Assembly: GCA_031291075.1 (NCBI GenBank)
Contig: JARLJS010000268.1
Coordinates: 1-38,494 of the forward strand
Source: Nevskia sp.
Lineage (GTDB): Bacteria > Pseudomonadota > Gammaproteobacteria > Nevskiales > Nevskiaceae
DNA: 38,494 nt
Direction: 5' to 3'
Part shown: positions 1 to 8,105 of the stretch, one piece after another
Position numbering within the stretch: the first letter of the stretch is position 1
How the letters are laid out: every line of letters starts with the position of its first letter
Notes under the pieces: model-generated
Seen by the model: only the letters and a program-made list of their open reading frames with translations
Database searches by the model: none
What the model was told of the DNA's origin: nothing
Position numbers and translations under genes: made by a program

Positions 1-2
1 CA

Positions 3-551
3 CCGGCGCCGGCCGCGCCCCCGGTTGCCGCCGCGCCGGCTCCGGCACCCGCCCCCGCGGCTCCGTCCGCAGCGGACCAGGAGGCGGCCAAGGTGCGCGC
101 CGAGGAGCGCAAGCTGGAGAAGCTCAAGCGTGAGGAAGCTGCGGTGCGTCAGCAGCAGATGGCGCAGGGCCAGGTGCCGGTCCAGGCCGCGCCCGCCGCT
201 CCGCCGCCGCAGCCGGTGTGCCAGGATTGCGGCGTGATCGCCGCGGTCACCGCAGTGAGGAAGACCGGTGAAGCCGGCGCGGTCGGCACCCTGGGCGGCG
301 CCGCCGCCGGCGGCCTGCTCGGCAACCAGTTCGGCCATGGTGGCGGCAAGACCGCGATGACCGTGGTCGGCGTGCTCGGCGGCGCTCTGGCCGGCCGCGA
401 GGTGGAGAAGCAGGTCACCGCCTCCACCGCGTACCAGGTCACCGTGAACATGGACGGCGGCGGCCAGCGCGTGGTCACCGTCAGCAATGCCGACGGACTG
501 GCTTCCGGCACCCGCGTCCACGTCAACGGCAATAGCCTGCAGCCGTACTAA
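3..551 (+). CDS. Glycine-zipper 2TM domain envelope protein, 5' end outside the window
   Basis: The reading frame is already open at the window edge, so the true start lies upstream. The visible part begins with an Ala/Pro-rich stretch, then a charged Lys/Glu/Arg-rich segment likely to be helical, a second Pro-rich linker and a CQDCG (CxxC) motif. Next come two Gly/Ala-rich hydrophobic segments (GTLGGAAAGGLLGNQFG and VVGVLGGALAGREVEKQ), the hallmark of the glycine-zipper 2TM family (Rickettsia 17-kDa antigen-like). The C-terminus is a short beta-rich domain. Family members are outer-membrane or periplasmic proteins with poorly defined roles. The GTG at 93 is in frame but is probably an internal valine, because coding character continues upstream of it. 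A hairpin and a terminator follow. Confidence 0.8.
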   Translation, partial: PAPAAPPVAAAPAPAPAPAAPSAADQEAAKVRAEERKLEKLKREEAAVRQQQMAQGQVPVQAAPAAPPPQPVCQDCGVIAAVTAVRKTGEAGAVGTLGGAAAGGLLGNQFGHGGGKTAMTVVGVLGGALAGREVEKQVTASTAYQVTVNMDGGGQRVVTVSNADGLASGTRVHVNGNSLQPY

Positions 552-561
552 GCGGTGCTTT

Positions 562-588
562 CCTTCTCCCGCTGCTGGCGGGAGAAGG
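562..588. terminator. 11-bp perfect hairpin between convergent genes
   Basis: CCTTCTCCCGC and GCGGGAGAAGG pair perfectly around a 5-nt loop, 10 bases after the stop of the glycine-zipper gene. Neither strand has a clear T-run after it. It may be a processing or 3'-stabilising hairpin, or a small dispersed palindrome, rather than a full terminator. Confidence 0.45.
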
Positions 589-606
589 ATTCCGCAGTGT
601 CACCCG

Positions 607-642
607 AAGGTCTGGGCCGCGCCGCGGCTCAGACCTTTATTC
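607..642 (+). terminator. Rho-independent terminator of the glycine-zipper gene
   Basis: The arms AAGGTCTGGGCCG (607-619) and CGGCTCAGACCTT (625-637) form a 13-bp stem with one G-U wobble. A T-rich TTTATTCTT follows on the plus strand. The right arm contains the stop codon of the convergent MATE gene, so the two 3' ends share this structure. Confidence 0.6.
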
Positions 643-2002
643 TTGCCCAGCGCCGTCCGCGCCACAGCGAAATCAGGATCAGGGTCTGCGCGGCACGGTA
701 GGTGGTCATTGCGCCCCAGATCGGGGTCAGGCCCAGGCTGAGCGCCACCCCCAGCAGGTAGGCCAGCGGCAGGAACAAGCCCCACTGCAGGCCCACCGAC
801 ACCAGCATCACCGGGCGGCTCGCGCCCACGCCCAGCAGCGCCTGCATCAGGATGAAGCCGAGCCCGTCGAGCGTCACGCCCAAGCCGATCAGGCGCAGCG
901 GCAGCCGGCCGATCCCGGTCAACTGCGCGGTTGTCTGGGTGTCGTGACCGAAGAACATCCCCAGCACCGCGTCGGTGAGCAGCAGCATCGGCAGGGCCAT
1001 GCCCGCGTAGACCCACCAGCTCGCCCTGAACACGTCCCAGGCCCAGCGGTAGGCGTCCTCGGGCTCGTGCCGGCCCAGCGCCTGGCCGCAGAACGTGGCC
1101 GCCGCCAGGCCGAAGCCCATGCCGGGCAGGATCGCGGTGAGCGTGATGTTCACCAGCACGTTGGTGACCGCCAGCTCGGCGGTGCCGATATGGCCGATGA
1201 TCCAGAACAGCACCACGAAGCCGGTCGAAAACAGCAACTGCTGCAGGCAGGTCGGCAGGCCCAGCCGGAGCAGGCTGCGCAGCTCCGCCGGTTCCGGCAG
1301 GCGCGCGAAGAAACCCGCATCGCGCGCCTGGAACCAGGCCAGCGAGCAGTAGGCCAGGCTGCCGCAGAGCGTGCTGATCAGGTTGGCCAGGCCGGCGCCG
1401 CGCGCGCCCAGCGCCGGCGCGCCCAGGTGGCCGAAGATCAGCACCCAGTCGAGCGCGATGTTGAGTGCGCACATTCCGCCCAGCGTGCACAGGTAGTACG
1501 TCGTGCGCTTGACCGCGCTCCAGTAGCCGCGGAACGAGAAATTGATGCCGACCGCCGCCACGCCCAGCAAGCGGCACTGCAGGTATTCGCTGCCCTGCCG
1601 CACCACTTCGGGATCGTGGTTGAGCCGCCCGAAGATCCACGGCGCGGCCAGGAACAGTACCAGTGACAGCGGGATGCCGATGGCCAGCGATAGCAGGATG
1701 CCGCCGTTCAGCGGCACCGCGCTTTCGCTATAGCGCCCCTCGCCGCAGCGTCGCGCCGCCGTGGCCTGCACCGCGGCCGACAGCCCGGTGATGGTGGAAA
1801 AGGCCATGAAATGGAGAAAGCTGCCCAGCCCCACGCCGGCCAGCGCGGCCGGTCCCACCCGGCTGACCATGGCCGTGTCCACCAGGTTGAGCACGTTCTG
1901 CGACGACATGGCGCCGATGATCGGCAGTGCCAGGCGCCACACCTCCCAGCTGCGGTGTGCGCCCAGGGCGGCGCGGTCTTCAACGGCGGCGTCGGCGGTC
2001 AT
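629..2002 (-). CDS. MATE family multidrug/sodium efflux transporter
   Basis: This 457-residue polytopic membrane protein has about 12 hydrophobic segments, the usual length and layout for the MATE (NorM/DinF) family. The N-terminal half opens with LALPIIGAMSSQNVLNLVDT, which resembles the MATE first helix, where transport to a flat bilayer-spanning V-shape begins. A second similar half follows, with PGMGFGLAAATFCGQALG as the matching segment. Such transporters export cationic drugs or metabolites in exchange for Na+ or H+; the substrate cannot be read from the sequence. The ATG at 2002 is the natural start. The gene is transcribed away from the unknown gene at 2120, about 120 bases upstream, and ends against the glycine-zipper gene. 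Confidence 0.88.
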   Translation of the reverse strand: MTADAAVEDRAALGAHRSWEVWRLALPIIGAMSSQNVLNLVDTAMVSRVGPAALAGVGLGSFLHFMAFSTITGLSAAVQATAARRCGEGRYSESAVPLNGGILLSLAIGIPLSLVLFLAAPWIFGRLNHDPEVVRQGSEYLQCRLLGVAAVGINFSFRGYWSAVKRTTYYLCTLGGMCALNIALDWVLIFGHLGAPALGARGAGLANLISTLCGSLAYCSLAWFQARDAGFFARLPEPAELRSLLRLGLPTCLQQLLFSTGFVVLFWIIGHIGTAELAVTNVLVNITLTAILPGMGFGLAAATFCGQALGRHEPEDAYRWAWDVFRASWWVYAGMALPMLLLTDAVLGMFFGHDTQTTAQLTGIGRLPLRLIGLGVTLDGLGFILMQALLGVGASRPVMLVSVGLQWGLFLPLAYLLGVALSLGLTPIWGAMTTYRAAQTLILISLWRGRRWARIKV

Positions 2003-2119
2003 CGGCGGACGGTGTGCCTCGCGGGAATGCGTCCGGCCGGTCGGCGGGGACAGCGATCGTTGGTCGGGAAGCAGCGCCGCCGCCGGCGCTGCTGCCTGTT
2101 GGTGTTGGTACGGAGCGGG

Positions 2120-2803
2120 CTACGACCGGGATGCAGTGGGGTCTTCCTCGACCACGTTCACCAGCGCCGCCGCCAGCTGGAACGGCCGGCTGCCGAGCAG
2201 AGCCGCCAGCGCCGGCGGCAGGTGGCGCTTGTCGAACTGCAGCAGCGACACCTGCGCGAAACCCGGGTGCGGGCCCATCGCGCTGCCGGCCCAGGTCTGC
2301 GTCAGCGGTGCGTCCTCGCCGGAAGTGCCGAAGCGGGGCTCGATCCCCAGCGCCTTCAACTGCTCGGTTTCCGGCAGCAGGGCGCCGGCGCCGTCGGCGA
2401 GGTCGGCGGTGGAGGCGCGCAGCTCGATCCAGGAATTGAAGTTGTGGCGCAGCAGCGGCTCGGCCAGAGCCCGCAGCAGCGGGTTGTCGAGCCGGCGCTG
2501 CAGCCACTGGCCGACCCGTTCGGCCGGCAGCTTCTCAGCCGACGGCGCCCCGCGCGGCGCTTCCGCGCCCAGCGCCGGCCCCAGGGCGCTGGCGAAATTG
2601 GCCTGCCAGTGGGCGCGCAGGCGCAGGCGTTCGCCGTCGCCCTGCGGCTCGGACTGCAGCTCCACGTTGAGCCGCCACAGCGGCTTGCCGGGGCGCAGGC
2701 CCGGTATTTCCGCGGACAGCGTAAAGCGCTCGCCGTCGGCCTTGTCGAGCAGACCGGCCCGGCTGCCCGCCGCGAGCAAACGATTTAGGATGGGCAGCTT
2801 CAT
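2120..2803 (-). CDS. Protein of unknown function, 227 residues
   Basis: I do not recognise this protein. It starts MKLPILNRLLAAGSRAGLLD and has no convincing signal peptide, membrane span or metal-binding motif. It looks like a soluble mixed alpha/beta protein, with charged amphipathic segments such as WLQRRLDNPLLRALAEPLLR and a hydrophobic run near the C-terminus (PFQLAAALVNVVEED). Codon usage and GC match the neighbours, and coding character is strong throughout, so I judge it a real gene. It starts 24 bases from the divergent acylphosphatase gene and lies upstream of the MATE gene on the same strand, so co-transcription with the transporter is possible. Confidence 0.65.
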   Translation of the reverse strand: MKLPILNRLLAAGSRAGLLDKADGERFTLSAEIPGLRPGKPLWRLNVELQSEPQGDGERLRLRAHWQANFASALGPALGAEAPRGAPSAEKLPAERVGQWLQRRLDNPLLRALAEPLLRHNFNSWIELRASTADLADGAGALLPETEQLKALGIEPRFGTSGEDAPLTQTWAGSAMGPHPGFAQVSLLQFDKRHLPPALAALLGSRPFQLAAALVNVVEEDPTASRS

Positions 2804-2827
2804 CGCCGAAGGACCCCTGCAACGACC

Positions 2828-3100
2828 ATGCCCTCATCATACCGTTTCGTGGTGACCGGACGCGTACAGGGCGTCGGATTCCGCTATGCGGCCCAGGGCA
2901 AGGCCCTGTTCCTGGGCCTGTGCGGCTGGGTGCGCAACCGCAGCGACGGCGCCGTGGAAGGCGCGGTGAGCGGCGCCGGGCCGGAACTGCAGCAGTTCCG
3001 CGACTGGCTCGCCCACGGCCCGCCCGCGGCGGCGGTAGGTCGCGTGGAGTGGAGCGCGTCCAGCGACGAAACCGGCGAGGGTTTCCTGGTCCTCCGTTGA
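2828..3100 (+). CDS. acyP: Acylphosphatase
   Basis: This small 90-residue protein is the normal size for acylphosphatase, which hydrolyses carboxyl-phosphate bonds of acyl phosphates such as acetyl phosphate or 1,3-bisphosphoglycerate in the cytosol. The phosphate-binding signature GRVQGVGFRY (residues 11-20) carries the catalytic Arg. The second signature, GWVRNRSDGAVEG (about residues 33-45), carries the catalytic Asn. The fold continues to a typical beta-strand C-terminus. It is divergent from the unknown gene at 2120-2803 and is followed by a strong terminator, so it is probably monocistronic. Confidence 0.93.
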   Translation: MPSSYRFVVTGRVQGVGFRYAAQGKALFLGLCGWVRNRSDGAVEGAVSGAGPELQQFRDWLAHGPPAAAVGRVEWSASSDETGEGFLVLR

Positions 3101-3138
3101 AGGACTGCGTCCATGCGCGGAAGTTGCGTTCCGCTTGG

Positions 3139-3188
3139 AACCTATCCCAAGAACGTAGCGCTATGTTCTTGAGATAGGTTCTATTTTT
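3139..3188 (+). terminator. Strong terminator after acyP
   Basis: AACCTATCCCAAGAAC and GTTCTTGAGATAGGTT form a long stem with a single mismatch, followed on the plus strand by CTATTTTT. The T-tract overlaps the stop codon (CTA, TAG on the minus strand) of the convergent dehydrogenase gene, so the plus-strand terminator is packed into that gene's 3' end. Confidence 0.8.
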
Positions 3189-4023
3189 GCTTGCGCAGGA
3201 ACGGCGCCGTGGCCTTCAGCGCCATACGGAAGTACAACTCCGGCGATAGCCGCTTGATCAGGGCGCGCTTGCGGTCGTCACGGTGGGTCAGCACCAGGAA
3301 ACGCTTGTCCCGCACCGCCTGGTAGATGGCGTCGGCCACGTCGGCGGCGGTGATCGGCGCCTTTTCCATCAGGCGCTGCACGATCTTGTCCATCTGCGGC
3401 GCCGGATTGTCGGCGCTCGGCGCCGTTTCCCGGCTGCTGGCCAGCAGGTTGGTCTTGAAGAACGAAGGGCACACCACGCTCACGCCGATGCCGTGCGGAT
3501 CCAGCTCGAAGCGCAGCGTTTCCGACAGCGAGATCACCGCTGCCTTGGCCGCGTTGTAGCTTCCCATCGCCGGCGGATTGGCGATGCCGGCAAAGGAGGC
3601 GATGTTGACGATGTGGCCGCTGCGCTGCGCTGTCAGCAGCGGTAGCACCGCGCGGGTACCGCGCACGCAGCCGAGCAGGTTGATGTTGAGCACCCACTGC
3701 CACTGCTGCAGCGGCGCGTCGGCCACGGTGCCGGCGGTGGCCACCCCGGCGTTGTTCACCAGCAGGTCCAACCCCTGCCATTCGCGGTGCAGGCGTGCCA
3801 CCACCTCGGCGAAGGAGTCCTCGGAGGCCACGTCACACACCGCCGCGAAGCCGCTGCCGCCGGCGGCGCATACCTCGGCCAGGGTTTGTTCCGCCGCCTC
3901 GAGCTTCAGATCGGTGACCGCCACCCGCCAGCCCTCGCTGGCGTAGCGCAGCGCCAGGGCCTTGCCCAGGCCACTGCCGGCGCCGGTGATGAAGGCGCGC
4001 GGCGCTTGCGCGTCGCCGCTCAT
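3181..4023 (-). CDS. Short-chain dehydrogenase/reductase coupled to the desaturase
   Basis: This 280-residue classical SDR has the cofactor loop TGAGSGLG (13-20), NNAG (90-93), a catalytic Ser in NIASFAG (about 143) and the YNAAK pair (Tyr156, Lys160). The substrate is not predictable from sequence. The C-terminal tail is basic and hydrophobic (YFRMALKATAPFLRKQK), which could allow membrane association. I chose the ATG at 4023 because it gives the SDR its usual N-terminus and overlaps the desaturase stop as ATGA, an arrangement typical of translational coupling. The reading frame stays open upstream as an overlapping shadow inside the desaturase gene; that part is not SDR-like. Coupling to an acyl desaturase suggests a fatty-acyl or related lipid substrate, which is inference. 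Confidence 0.88.
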   Translation of the reverse strand: MSGDAQAPRAFITGAGSGLGKALALRYASEGWRVAVTDLKLEAAEQTLAEVCAAGGSGFAAVCDVASEDSFAEVVARLHREWQGLDLLVNNAGVATAGTVADAPLQQWQWVLNINLLGCVRGTRAVLPLLTAQRSGHIVNIASFAGIANPPAMGSYNAAKAAVISLSETLRFELDPHGIGVSVVCPSFFKTNLLASSRETAPSADNPAPQMDKIVQRLMEKAPITAADVADAIYQAVRDKRFLVLTHRDDRKRALIKRLSPELYFRMALKATAPFLRKQK

Positions 4024-4991
4024 GCCTCGAACGTGACCGGCCGCTCGTGGATGAAATCGAAACTGAACACGCGGTGGCTGGCCCTGGCTTCCAGGTAGTC
4101 GGCCATCCGCGCCAGACGCGACGGGATCTTCATCAGCTTGCCCTGGGCCGCGGCGCCTTCCGCTCCCAGCCCGGTGAGGCCGCCGATGTTCCAGAACTCG
4201 AGCAGCTCCTCCACGATCTTCTGGTAGTGGCGTGCACCGTAGATGTCGGCACGGCGCACCACTTCGGACATATGCTCGTAATCGGGGATGGTGTGCCCCG
4301 GCATGGCCAGTGCCGGCATCACCCGCAGCAGCGAATTGAGCGCCAGGTCGGCGTCGCGCCGCAGCACCTCGGCGAAGGTCGCGCGGTAAAAGGCGTAGTG
4401 CCGCGACTCGTCGCCCGAAATATGCGCCAGGATGCGCTGGATCTTGGGCTCGTACTGGGCGCAGGTGCGGCCGGTGTTGGCATGTGCCATCTGCGTGGCC
4501 CGCTCCTGCAGGCTGGTGTAGGCCAGCAGCCGGTAGGGGTCCTGCTCCCAGTCGGGATTGAAGCCGGACTCGATGTAGCGGTACTGCATCCGCTCCAGCG
4601 CGCCCATATCGAAGATGCGGGCGTCCCGCACGTAGTCGCGCATCACGCAACCGTGGCGATCCTCCTCGGCGGTCCACAGGTTGTTCCAGATCGACCAGGG
4701 CGACTCGTTGCCGAGGTGGGTGGCGATCAGGCGGTGGAAGTGCGGCAGACCCTCTTCGGTCAGCAGGTTCAGTGCCAGCGCCACCCGTGCGGCGTCGGGC
4801 AGGCCGCGCGCGGCGTCGCGCGTGCGCGCCAGCTCGGCGTCGTCTTCCACCCCGTTCAGTTCGTTGGGAAACCACAGCTTGCGGCGCTGTAGGTGCTCCG
4901 CGGTCTGCTGCTCGACGAAGGCCTCCATATCGATGAGGACTTCGGTCTGTCCGGGTGTGCCAAAATTGGACTGCCGTGCTGCTCTGCCCAT
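4020..4991 (-). CDS. Soluble diiron acyl-ACP desaturase (DesA/stearoyl-ACP desaturase family)
   Basis: This 323-residue protein carries the diiron ligand set of the fatty-acid desaturase type 2 family: a Glu in LLTEEGLP (79-80), EDRH (Glu110, His113), a Glu in LQER (163) and ESRH (Glu195, His198). These enzymes insert a cis double bond into acyl chains carried on acyl carrier protein, using O2 and reduced ferredoxin; no ferredoxin is seen nearby. I prefer the ATG at 4991. A longer frame starting with GTG at 5057 exists, but a TATAAAAT box at 5064-5071 would place the transcript start near that GTG. The downstream SDR overlaps by four bases. The acyl-length and position specificity cannot be read from sequence. 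Confidence 0.88.
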   Translation of the reverse strand: MGRAARQSNFGTPGQTEVLIDMEAFVEQQTAEHLQRRKLWFPNELNGVEDDAELARTRDAARGLPDAARVALALNLLTEEGLPHFHRLIATHLGNESPWSIWNNLWTAEEDRHGCVMRDYVRDARIFDMGALERMQYRYIESGFNPDWEQDPYRLLAYTSLQERATQMAHANTGRTCAQYEPKIQRILAHISGDESRHYAFYRATFAEVLRRDADLALNSLLRVMPALAMPGHTIPDYEHMSEVVRRADIYGARHYQKIVEELLEFWNIGGLTGLGAEGAAAQGKLMKIPSRLARMADYLEARASHRVFSFDFIHERPVTFEA

Positions 4992-5063
4992 AGTGTGTTG
5001 GACGATTCCTGATAAGGCGACCGCTGTCCCTATCCTTGAGACTACGGACTTTGCCACGCTCTC

Positions 5064-5071
5064 ATTTTATA
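5064..5071 (-). promoter_or_regulatory. Candidate -10 box for the desaturase-SDR operon
   Basis: The minus strand reads TATAAAAT, AT-rich in otherwise GC-rich DNA, 72 bases upstream of the preferred desaturase start. I could not find a good -35 hexamer at 16-18 bases, so an activator or another sigma factor may be involved. The box supports the downstream ATG start. Confidence 0.35.
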
Positions 5072-5117
5072 CGGAAACGGAGCACGGTGCGGTTGCTGCA
5101 ACTTTGATGCCGCCGGA

Positions 5118-5669
5118 TCAACCGGCCATCCTTCTGATTAGCGTAAGGAATTCCGTCCGCGTGCGGGGGTCTTCGCGGAATACGCCCAGCATCATCGAAG
5201 TGGTCATCGACGAGTTCTGCTTTTCCACCCCTCTCATCATTGCGCACAAATGTTTAGCTTCGATGACGACCGCCACGCCGCGCGCGGCGGTCACCTCCTG
5301 GATGCAGTTGCCGATCTGCTGGGTCAGGTTCTCCTGGATCTGCAGCCGCCGCGCGAACATATCGACGATGCGCGGAATCTTGGATAATCCCAGCACCTTG
5401 CCGTTCGGGATATAGGCCACGTGGGCCCGGCCCAGGAACGGCAGCAGGTGGTGCTCGCACAGGGAATACAGTTCGATATCCTTGACGATCACCATTTCAT
5501 TGTTGGTGGTGGAAAATATTGCGTTGTTGACGATCTTGTGCACGTCCTGGCGGTACCCTTGCGTCAGGAATTCCATCGCCCTGGCGGCGCGGTGCGGCGT
5601 GCGCAGCAGACCCTCGCGCGAGGGATCTTCGCCGAGGGCTTGAATGATCGCGCGGTAATGGTCTTCCAC
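5118..5669 (-). CDS. folE: GTP cyclohydrolase I
   Basis: This 183-residue protein converts GTP to 7,8-dihydroneopterin triphosphate, the first step of tetrahydrofolate and pterin synthesis. The zinc and active-site segment [10 protein letters not shown] is present, as is the second zinc ligand region [19 protein letters not shown]. The N-terminal [14 protein letters not shown] helix and [18 protein letters not shown] are strongly conserved features of the family. A good ribosome binding site (AAAGAGGAGC) sits just before the ATG at 5669. The gene is divergent from parB, with 75 bases between the starts, and is followed by the desaturase operon on the same strand. Confidence 0.96.
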   Translation of the reverse strand: MEDHYRAIIQALGEDPSREGLLRTPHRAARAMEFLTQGYRQDVHKIVNNAIFSTTNNEMVIVKDIELYSLCEHHLLPFLGRAHVAYIPNGKVLGLSKIPRIVDMFARRLQIQENLTQQIGNCIQEVTAARGVAVVIEAKHLCAMMRGVEKQNSSMTTSMMLGVFREDPRTRTEFLTLIRRMAG

Positions 5670-5744
5670 GGTGCTCCTCTTTATCTAGTTCAGCGATCCA
5701 GTGACCGATTATTTCACAGTCATGACCGGGACCCGGGTTCCGGT

Positions 5745-6527
5745 ATGAACCGCCGCCAGGAAGTGCTGCAGGTCCCCATCGACCTGATCCAGCCCGGCCG
5801 CACCCAGGCGCGGCGCCGGTTCGACCCGCAGGCGTTGGCCGAGCTGGCCGAGTCGATCCGCGAGTCCGGCGTGGTGCAGCCGGTGGTGCTGCGCAGCCAG
5901 GGCCGCAGCTACGAGCTGCTGGCCGGCGAGCGCCGCTGGCGTGCGGCGCAGCAGGCCGGGCTGCACGAAATCCCGGCGCTGCTGCGCGACGACCTGTCCG
6001 ACACCGAAGCCTACGTCCTCGGTCTCATTGAAAACCTGCAGCGCGAGTCGCTGTCGCCGATCGAAACCGCCGAGGGCCTGCGCCGCCTCGGCGAGACCTT
6101 CGACCTGCGCCACGAGGACATCGGCGCACGCATCGGCAAGTCGCGCACCTACGTCACCAACCACCTGCGCCTGCTGGCCCTCGCGCCCGCCGTGCAGGCC
6201 CTGGTCGACGAAGGCGGGCTGTCGCTGGGCCACGCCAAGGTGCTGGCCGGCCTGCCGGTGGAGCGACAGCAGAGCTGGGCCGAGATCATCCTGCGCGAAC
6301 GCCTGTCCGTGCGCGCCTTCGAGCAGCGCCTGGCGCAGAAGCACGGCAAGCGCACGCCGCGCGGTGGCGACGACTGGCAGCGCCTGGCGCAGAAGCTGTC
6401 CGATCACCTGGGCTATCCCGCCAGCTTCAAGCCGGGTGTGAAGGGTGCGGGCGAACTGCGTCTGCGCTTCCACAGCCTGGACGAACTGGACGGCCTGCTC
6501 GAGCGCATCGGCTACCGCGAGAACTGA
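5745..6527 (+). CDS. ParB/Spo0J-family DNA-binding protein without a ParA partner
   Basis: The 260-residue protein has the ParB N-terminal nuclease-like fold: VPIDLIQPGRTQARRRFD, then the CTP/DNA clamp motif GERRWRA (61-67), then ENLQR (96-100). A helix-turn-helix follows around residues 125-145 (DIGARIGKSRTYVTNHLRLL). Canonical ParB loads on parS and works with the ParA ATPase in chromosome or plasmid segregation. No parA is in the window and I saw no parS-like palindrome, so this may be a second, Noc-like or regulatory paralogue. The ATG at 5745 begins the conserved domain; an upstream in-frame extension lies inside folE and is not ParB-like. The C-terminal domain is short, consistent with dimerisation. 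Confidence 0.85.
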   Translation: MNRRQEVLQVPIDLIQPGRTQARRRFDPQALAELAESIRESGVVQPVVLRSQGRSYELLAGERRWRAAQQAGLHEIPALLRDDLSDTEAYVLGLIENLQRESLSPIETAEGLRRLGETFDLRHEDIGARIGKSRTYVTNHLRLLALAPAVQALVDEGGLSLGHAKVLAGLPVERQQSWAEIILRERLSVRAFEQRLAQKHGKRTPRGGDDWQRLAQKLSDHLGYPASFKPGVKGAGELRLRFHSLDELDGLLERIGYREN

Positions 6528-6649
6528 CCGGTGCTGCCGATGGTCAGGTTAGGCGCAGCCTCCTGGCACGAGTTCTGTTAGAAGCACGAAGCGCGTCGCC
6601 GTGCGACGCCGGTCCCGGTTTCCAGGATAATTACGGTTCCGATCGAAGC

Positions 6650-7252
6650 ATGCCCACGCCTCACCCGATGAAAGCACCCGTCCGCCTCGGTCTCTGCACC
6701 GTCATGCTGTTGTTGAGTGCCTGCGCCGGCGCGCCGCCGAACCCCAATCCGCGCGCGGCCGAGCCGCTCAAGCTCGCACCCGCGGTGGATCTGCAGCGCT
6801 TCATGGGGCGGTGGTACGTGGTCGCCAACATCCCGTACTTCGCCGAGCGCGGCTATGTCGGCAGCTACGTCGAATACGCCGTCCGCGACGACGGCGACAT
6901 CGACGACCTGTACTTCGGCCGCAAGGGCGGCTTCAGCCAGCCGCTCGAAAAGAAAACGCTGAAGGACTGGGTGGTGCAGGGCAGCAACAACGCCGAGTGG
7001 CGCTCCTCGCCGTTCTGGCCGCTGTCGTTCAGCTACCTCATCCTGTACATCGATCCCGACTATCGCTACGCGCTGATCGGTTATCCCGACCGGCGCTGGG
7101 GCTGGGTGTTCGCGCGCTCGCCCGACATCGAGGATCCCACCTACCAGCAACTGCTGGCACGCCTGGACAGCCTGGGTTACGACACCTCGCGTTTCCGCCG
7201 CGTCCCGCAGAAGGTCGAGCAGCTAGGGCTGCAAGGATTTCAGACGCCATGA
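6650..7252 (+). CDS. blc: Outer-membrane lipocalin (Blc-like lipoprotein)
   Basis: This 200-residue protein has a lipoprotein signal peptide ending in the lipobox LSAC (Cys25), so the mature protein is lipid-anchored. Pos+2 is Ala, which fits outer-membrane sorting. The lipocalin signature GRWYVVA lies at 53-59. Later barrel strands include LKDWVVQGSNNAEWRSSPF and YALIGYPDRRWGWVFAR. Blc-type lipocalins bind lysophospholipids or fatty acids and are envelope-stress or stationary-phase proteins. The ATG at 6668 is an alternative start that gives a more compact signal peptide (MKAPVRLGLCTVMLLLSAC); neither start has a strong Shine-Dalgarno. The stop overlaps the next gene as ATGA. Confidence 0.9.
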   Translation: MPTPHPMKAPVRLGLCTVMLLLSACAGAPPNPNPRAAEPLKLAPAVDLQRFMGRWYVVANIPYFAERGYVGSYVEYAVRDDGDIDDLYFGRKGGFSQPLEKKTLKDWVVQGSNNAEWRSSPFWPLSFSYLILYIDPDYRYALIGYPDRRWGWVFARSPDIEDPTYQQLLARLDSLGYDTSRFRRVPQKVEQLGLQGFQTP

Positions 7253-7995
7253 CGGCAATACCTCTACAGGGCCCGGCGCCGCCGCTGCAGGTGGTGGAAC
7301 GGGTCAGCAAGCAGGCACGCAGCATCCGCATCGAGGTCCGGCCCGACGGCGAGGTGCGCCTGGTGATCCCGCGCGACGTGCCCAAGCGCGCCGCCTATGA
7401 CTTCCTGCGCAGCCGCGACGAGTGGATCCGCCGCAAGATCCTGGAGCTCAACTCGCGCAGCGCCGCCGAGCCGAGCCGCCCGCCGCTGCGCTGGGACGGC
7501 AGCGACACCATCCCCCTGTACGGCATGGAGACCGCGGTGGAGCTCGTGCCTGCGCGCCTGGCGCGGCCGCGCGTGCGTTTCGACGGCGGCATCGGCCTGT
7601 ACTGCTCGCAGGCGGCGCGCAGCCATCCGGCGGTGCTCACCAACACCTTGCGGGCCGCCCTGCGCGAACTGGCGCGCGAACAGGCGCGCCGCCTGTTGGA
7701 GCAGGAGGCGGTGCGGCTCGGCGTCGATTTCCGCGGCCCGCGCATCGCCGACCAGAAATCGCTATGGGGCAGCTGCACCCCCAACGGCGCCATCAGCCTC
7801 AACTGGCGCCTGGTGATGGCGCCGCCGGAAGTGTTCCGCTACGTGGTGGTTCACGAGCTGTGCCACCGCATCCGTCTCGACCATTCGCGCCAGTTCTGGC
7901 TGCTGGTGACCCGCCAGATGCCCGACAGCAGCACCTGGCGCAGCTGGCTGCGGCAGCACGGCGCATCCCTGCACAGCGTCCTCCCCAAACGCTAA
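7249..7995 (+). CDS. YgjP/DUF45-type zinc metallohydrolase
   Basis: The 248-residue protein belongs to the YgjP-like (DUF45, WLM-related) metallopeptidase family. It shows the family signature QKSLWGSCTPNGAISLNWRL, the zinc motif HELCH (202-206) and the third-ligand region LDHSRQFW (His212). Biological substrates are not established for most members. Translation probably couples to the lipocalin through the ATGA overlap. The N-terminal half (residues 20-70) carries the usual beta-hairpin and the RRKI helix of the family. No signal peptide is visible, so it is probably cytoplasmic. Confidence 0.88.
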   Translation: MTAIPLQGPAPPLQVVERVSKQARSIRIEVRPDGEVRLVIPRDVPKRAAYDFLRSRDEWIRRKILELNSRSAAEPSRPPLRWDGSDTIPLYGMETAVELVPARLARPRVRFDGGIGLYCSQAARSHPAVLTNTLRAALRELAREQARRLLEQEAVRLGVDFRGPRIADQKSLWGSCTPNGAISLNWRLVMAPPEVFRYVVVHELCHRIRLDHSRQFWLLVTRQMPDSSTWRSWLRQHGASLHSVLPKR

Positions 7996-8105
7996 GCGCT
8001 TGTTTTCGGACGATGTTCCGATAACCTCAAAATGGGAGTTGTGTCCTGGCCGGGACGCCGGTAATGTCATCCTCCCTGCTCGATACGAAGCGGAGGAGAA
8101 ATTCG

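Noticed and set aside
93-551. The GTG at 93 as the start of the glycine-zipper gene
   Set aside because: The frame upstream is open to the window edge and has the Ala/Pro-rich composition of the same protein, so the start is probably outside.
6593-6609. Terminator after parB (GCGTCGC-CGT-GCGACGC)
   Set aside because: The stem is perfect but only 7 bp, with no T-run, and lies 65 bases from the stop. I could not separate it from chance in GC-rich DNA.
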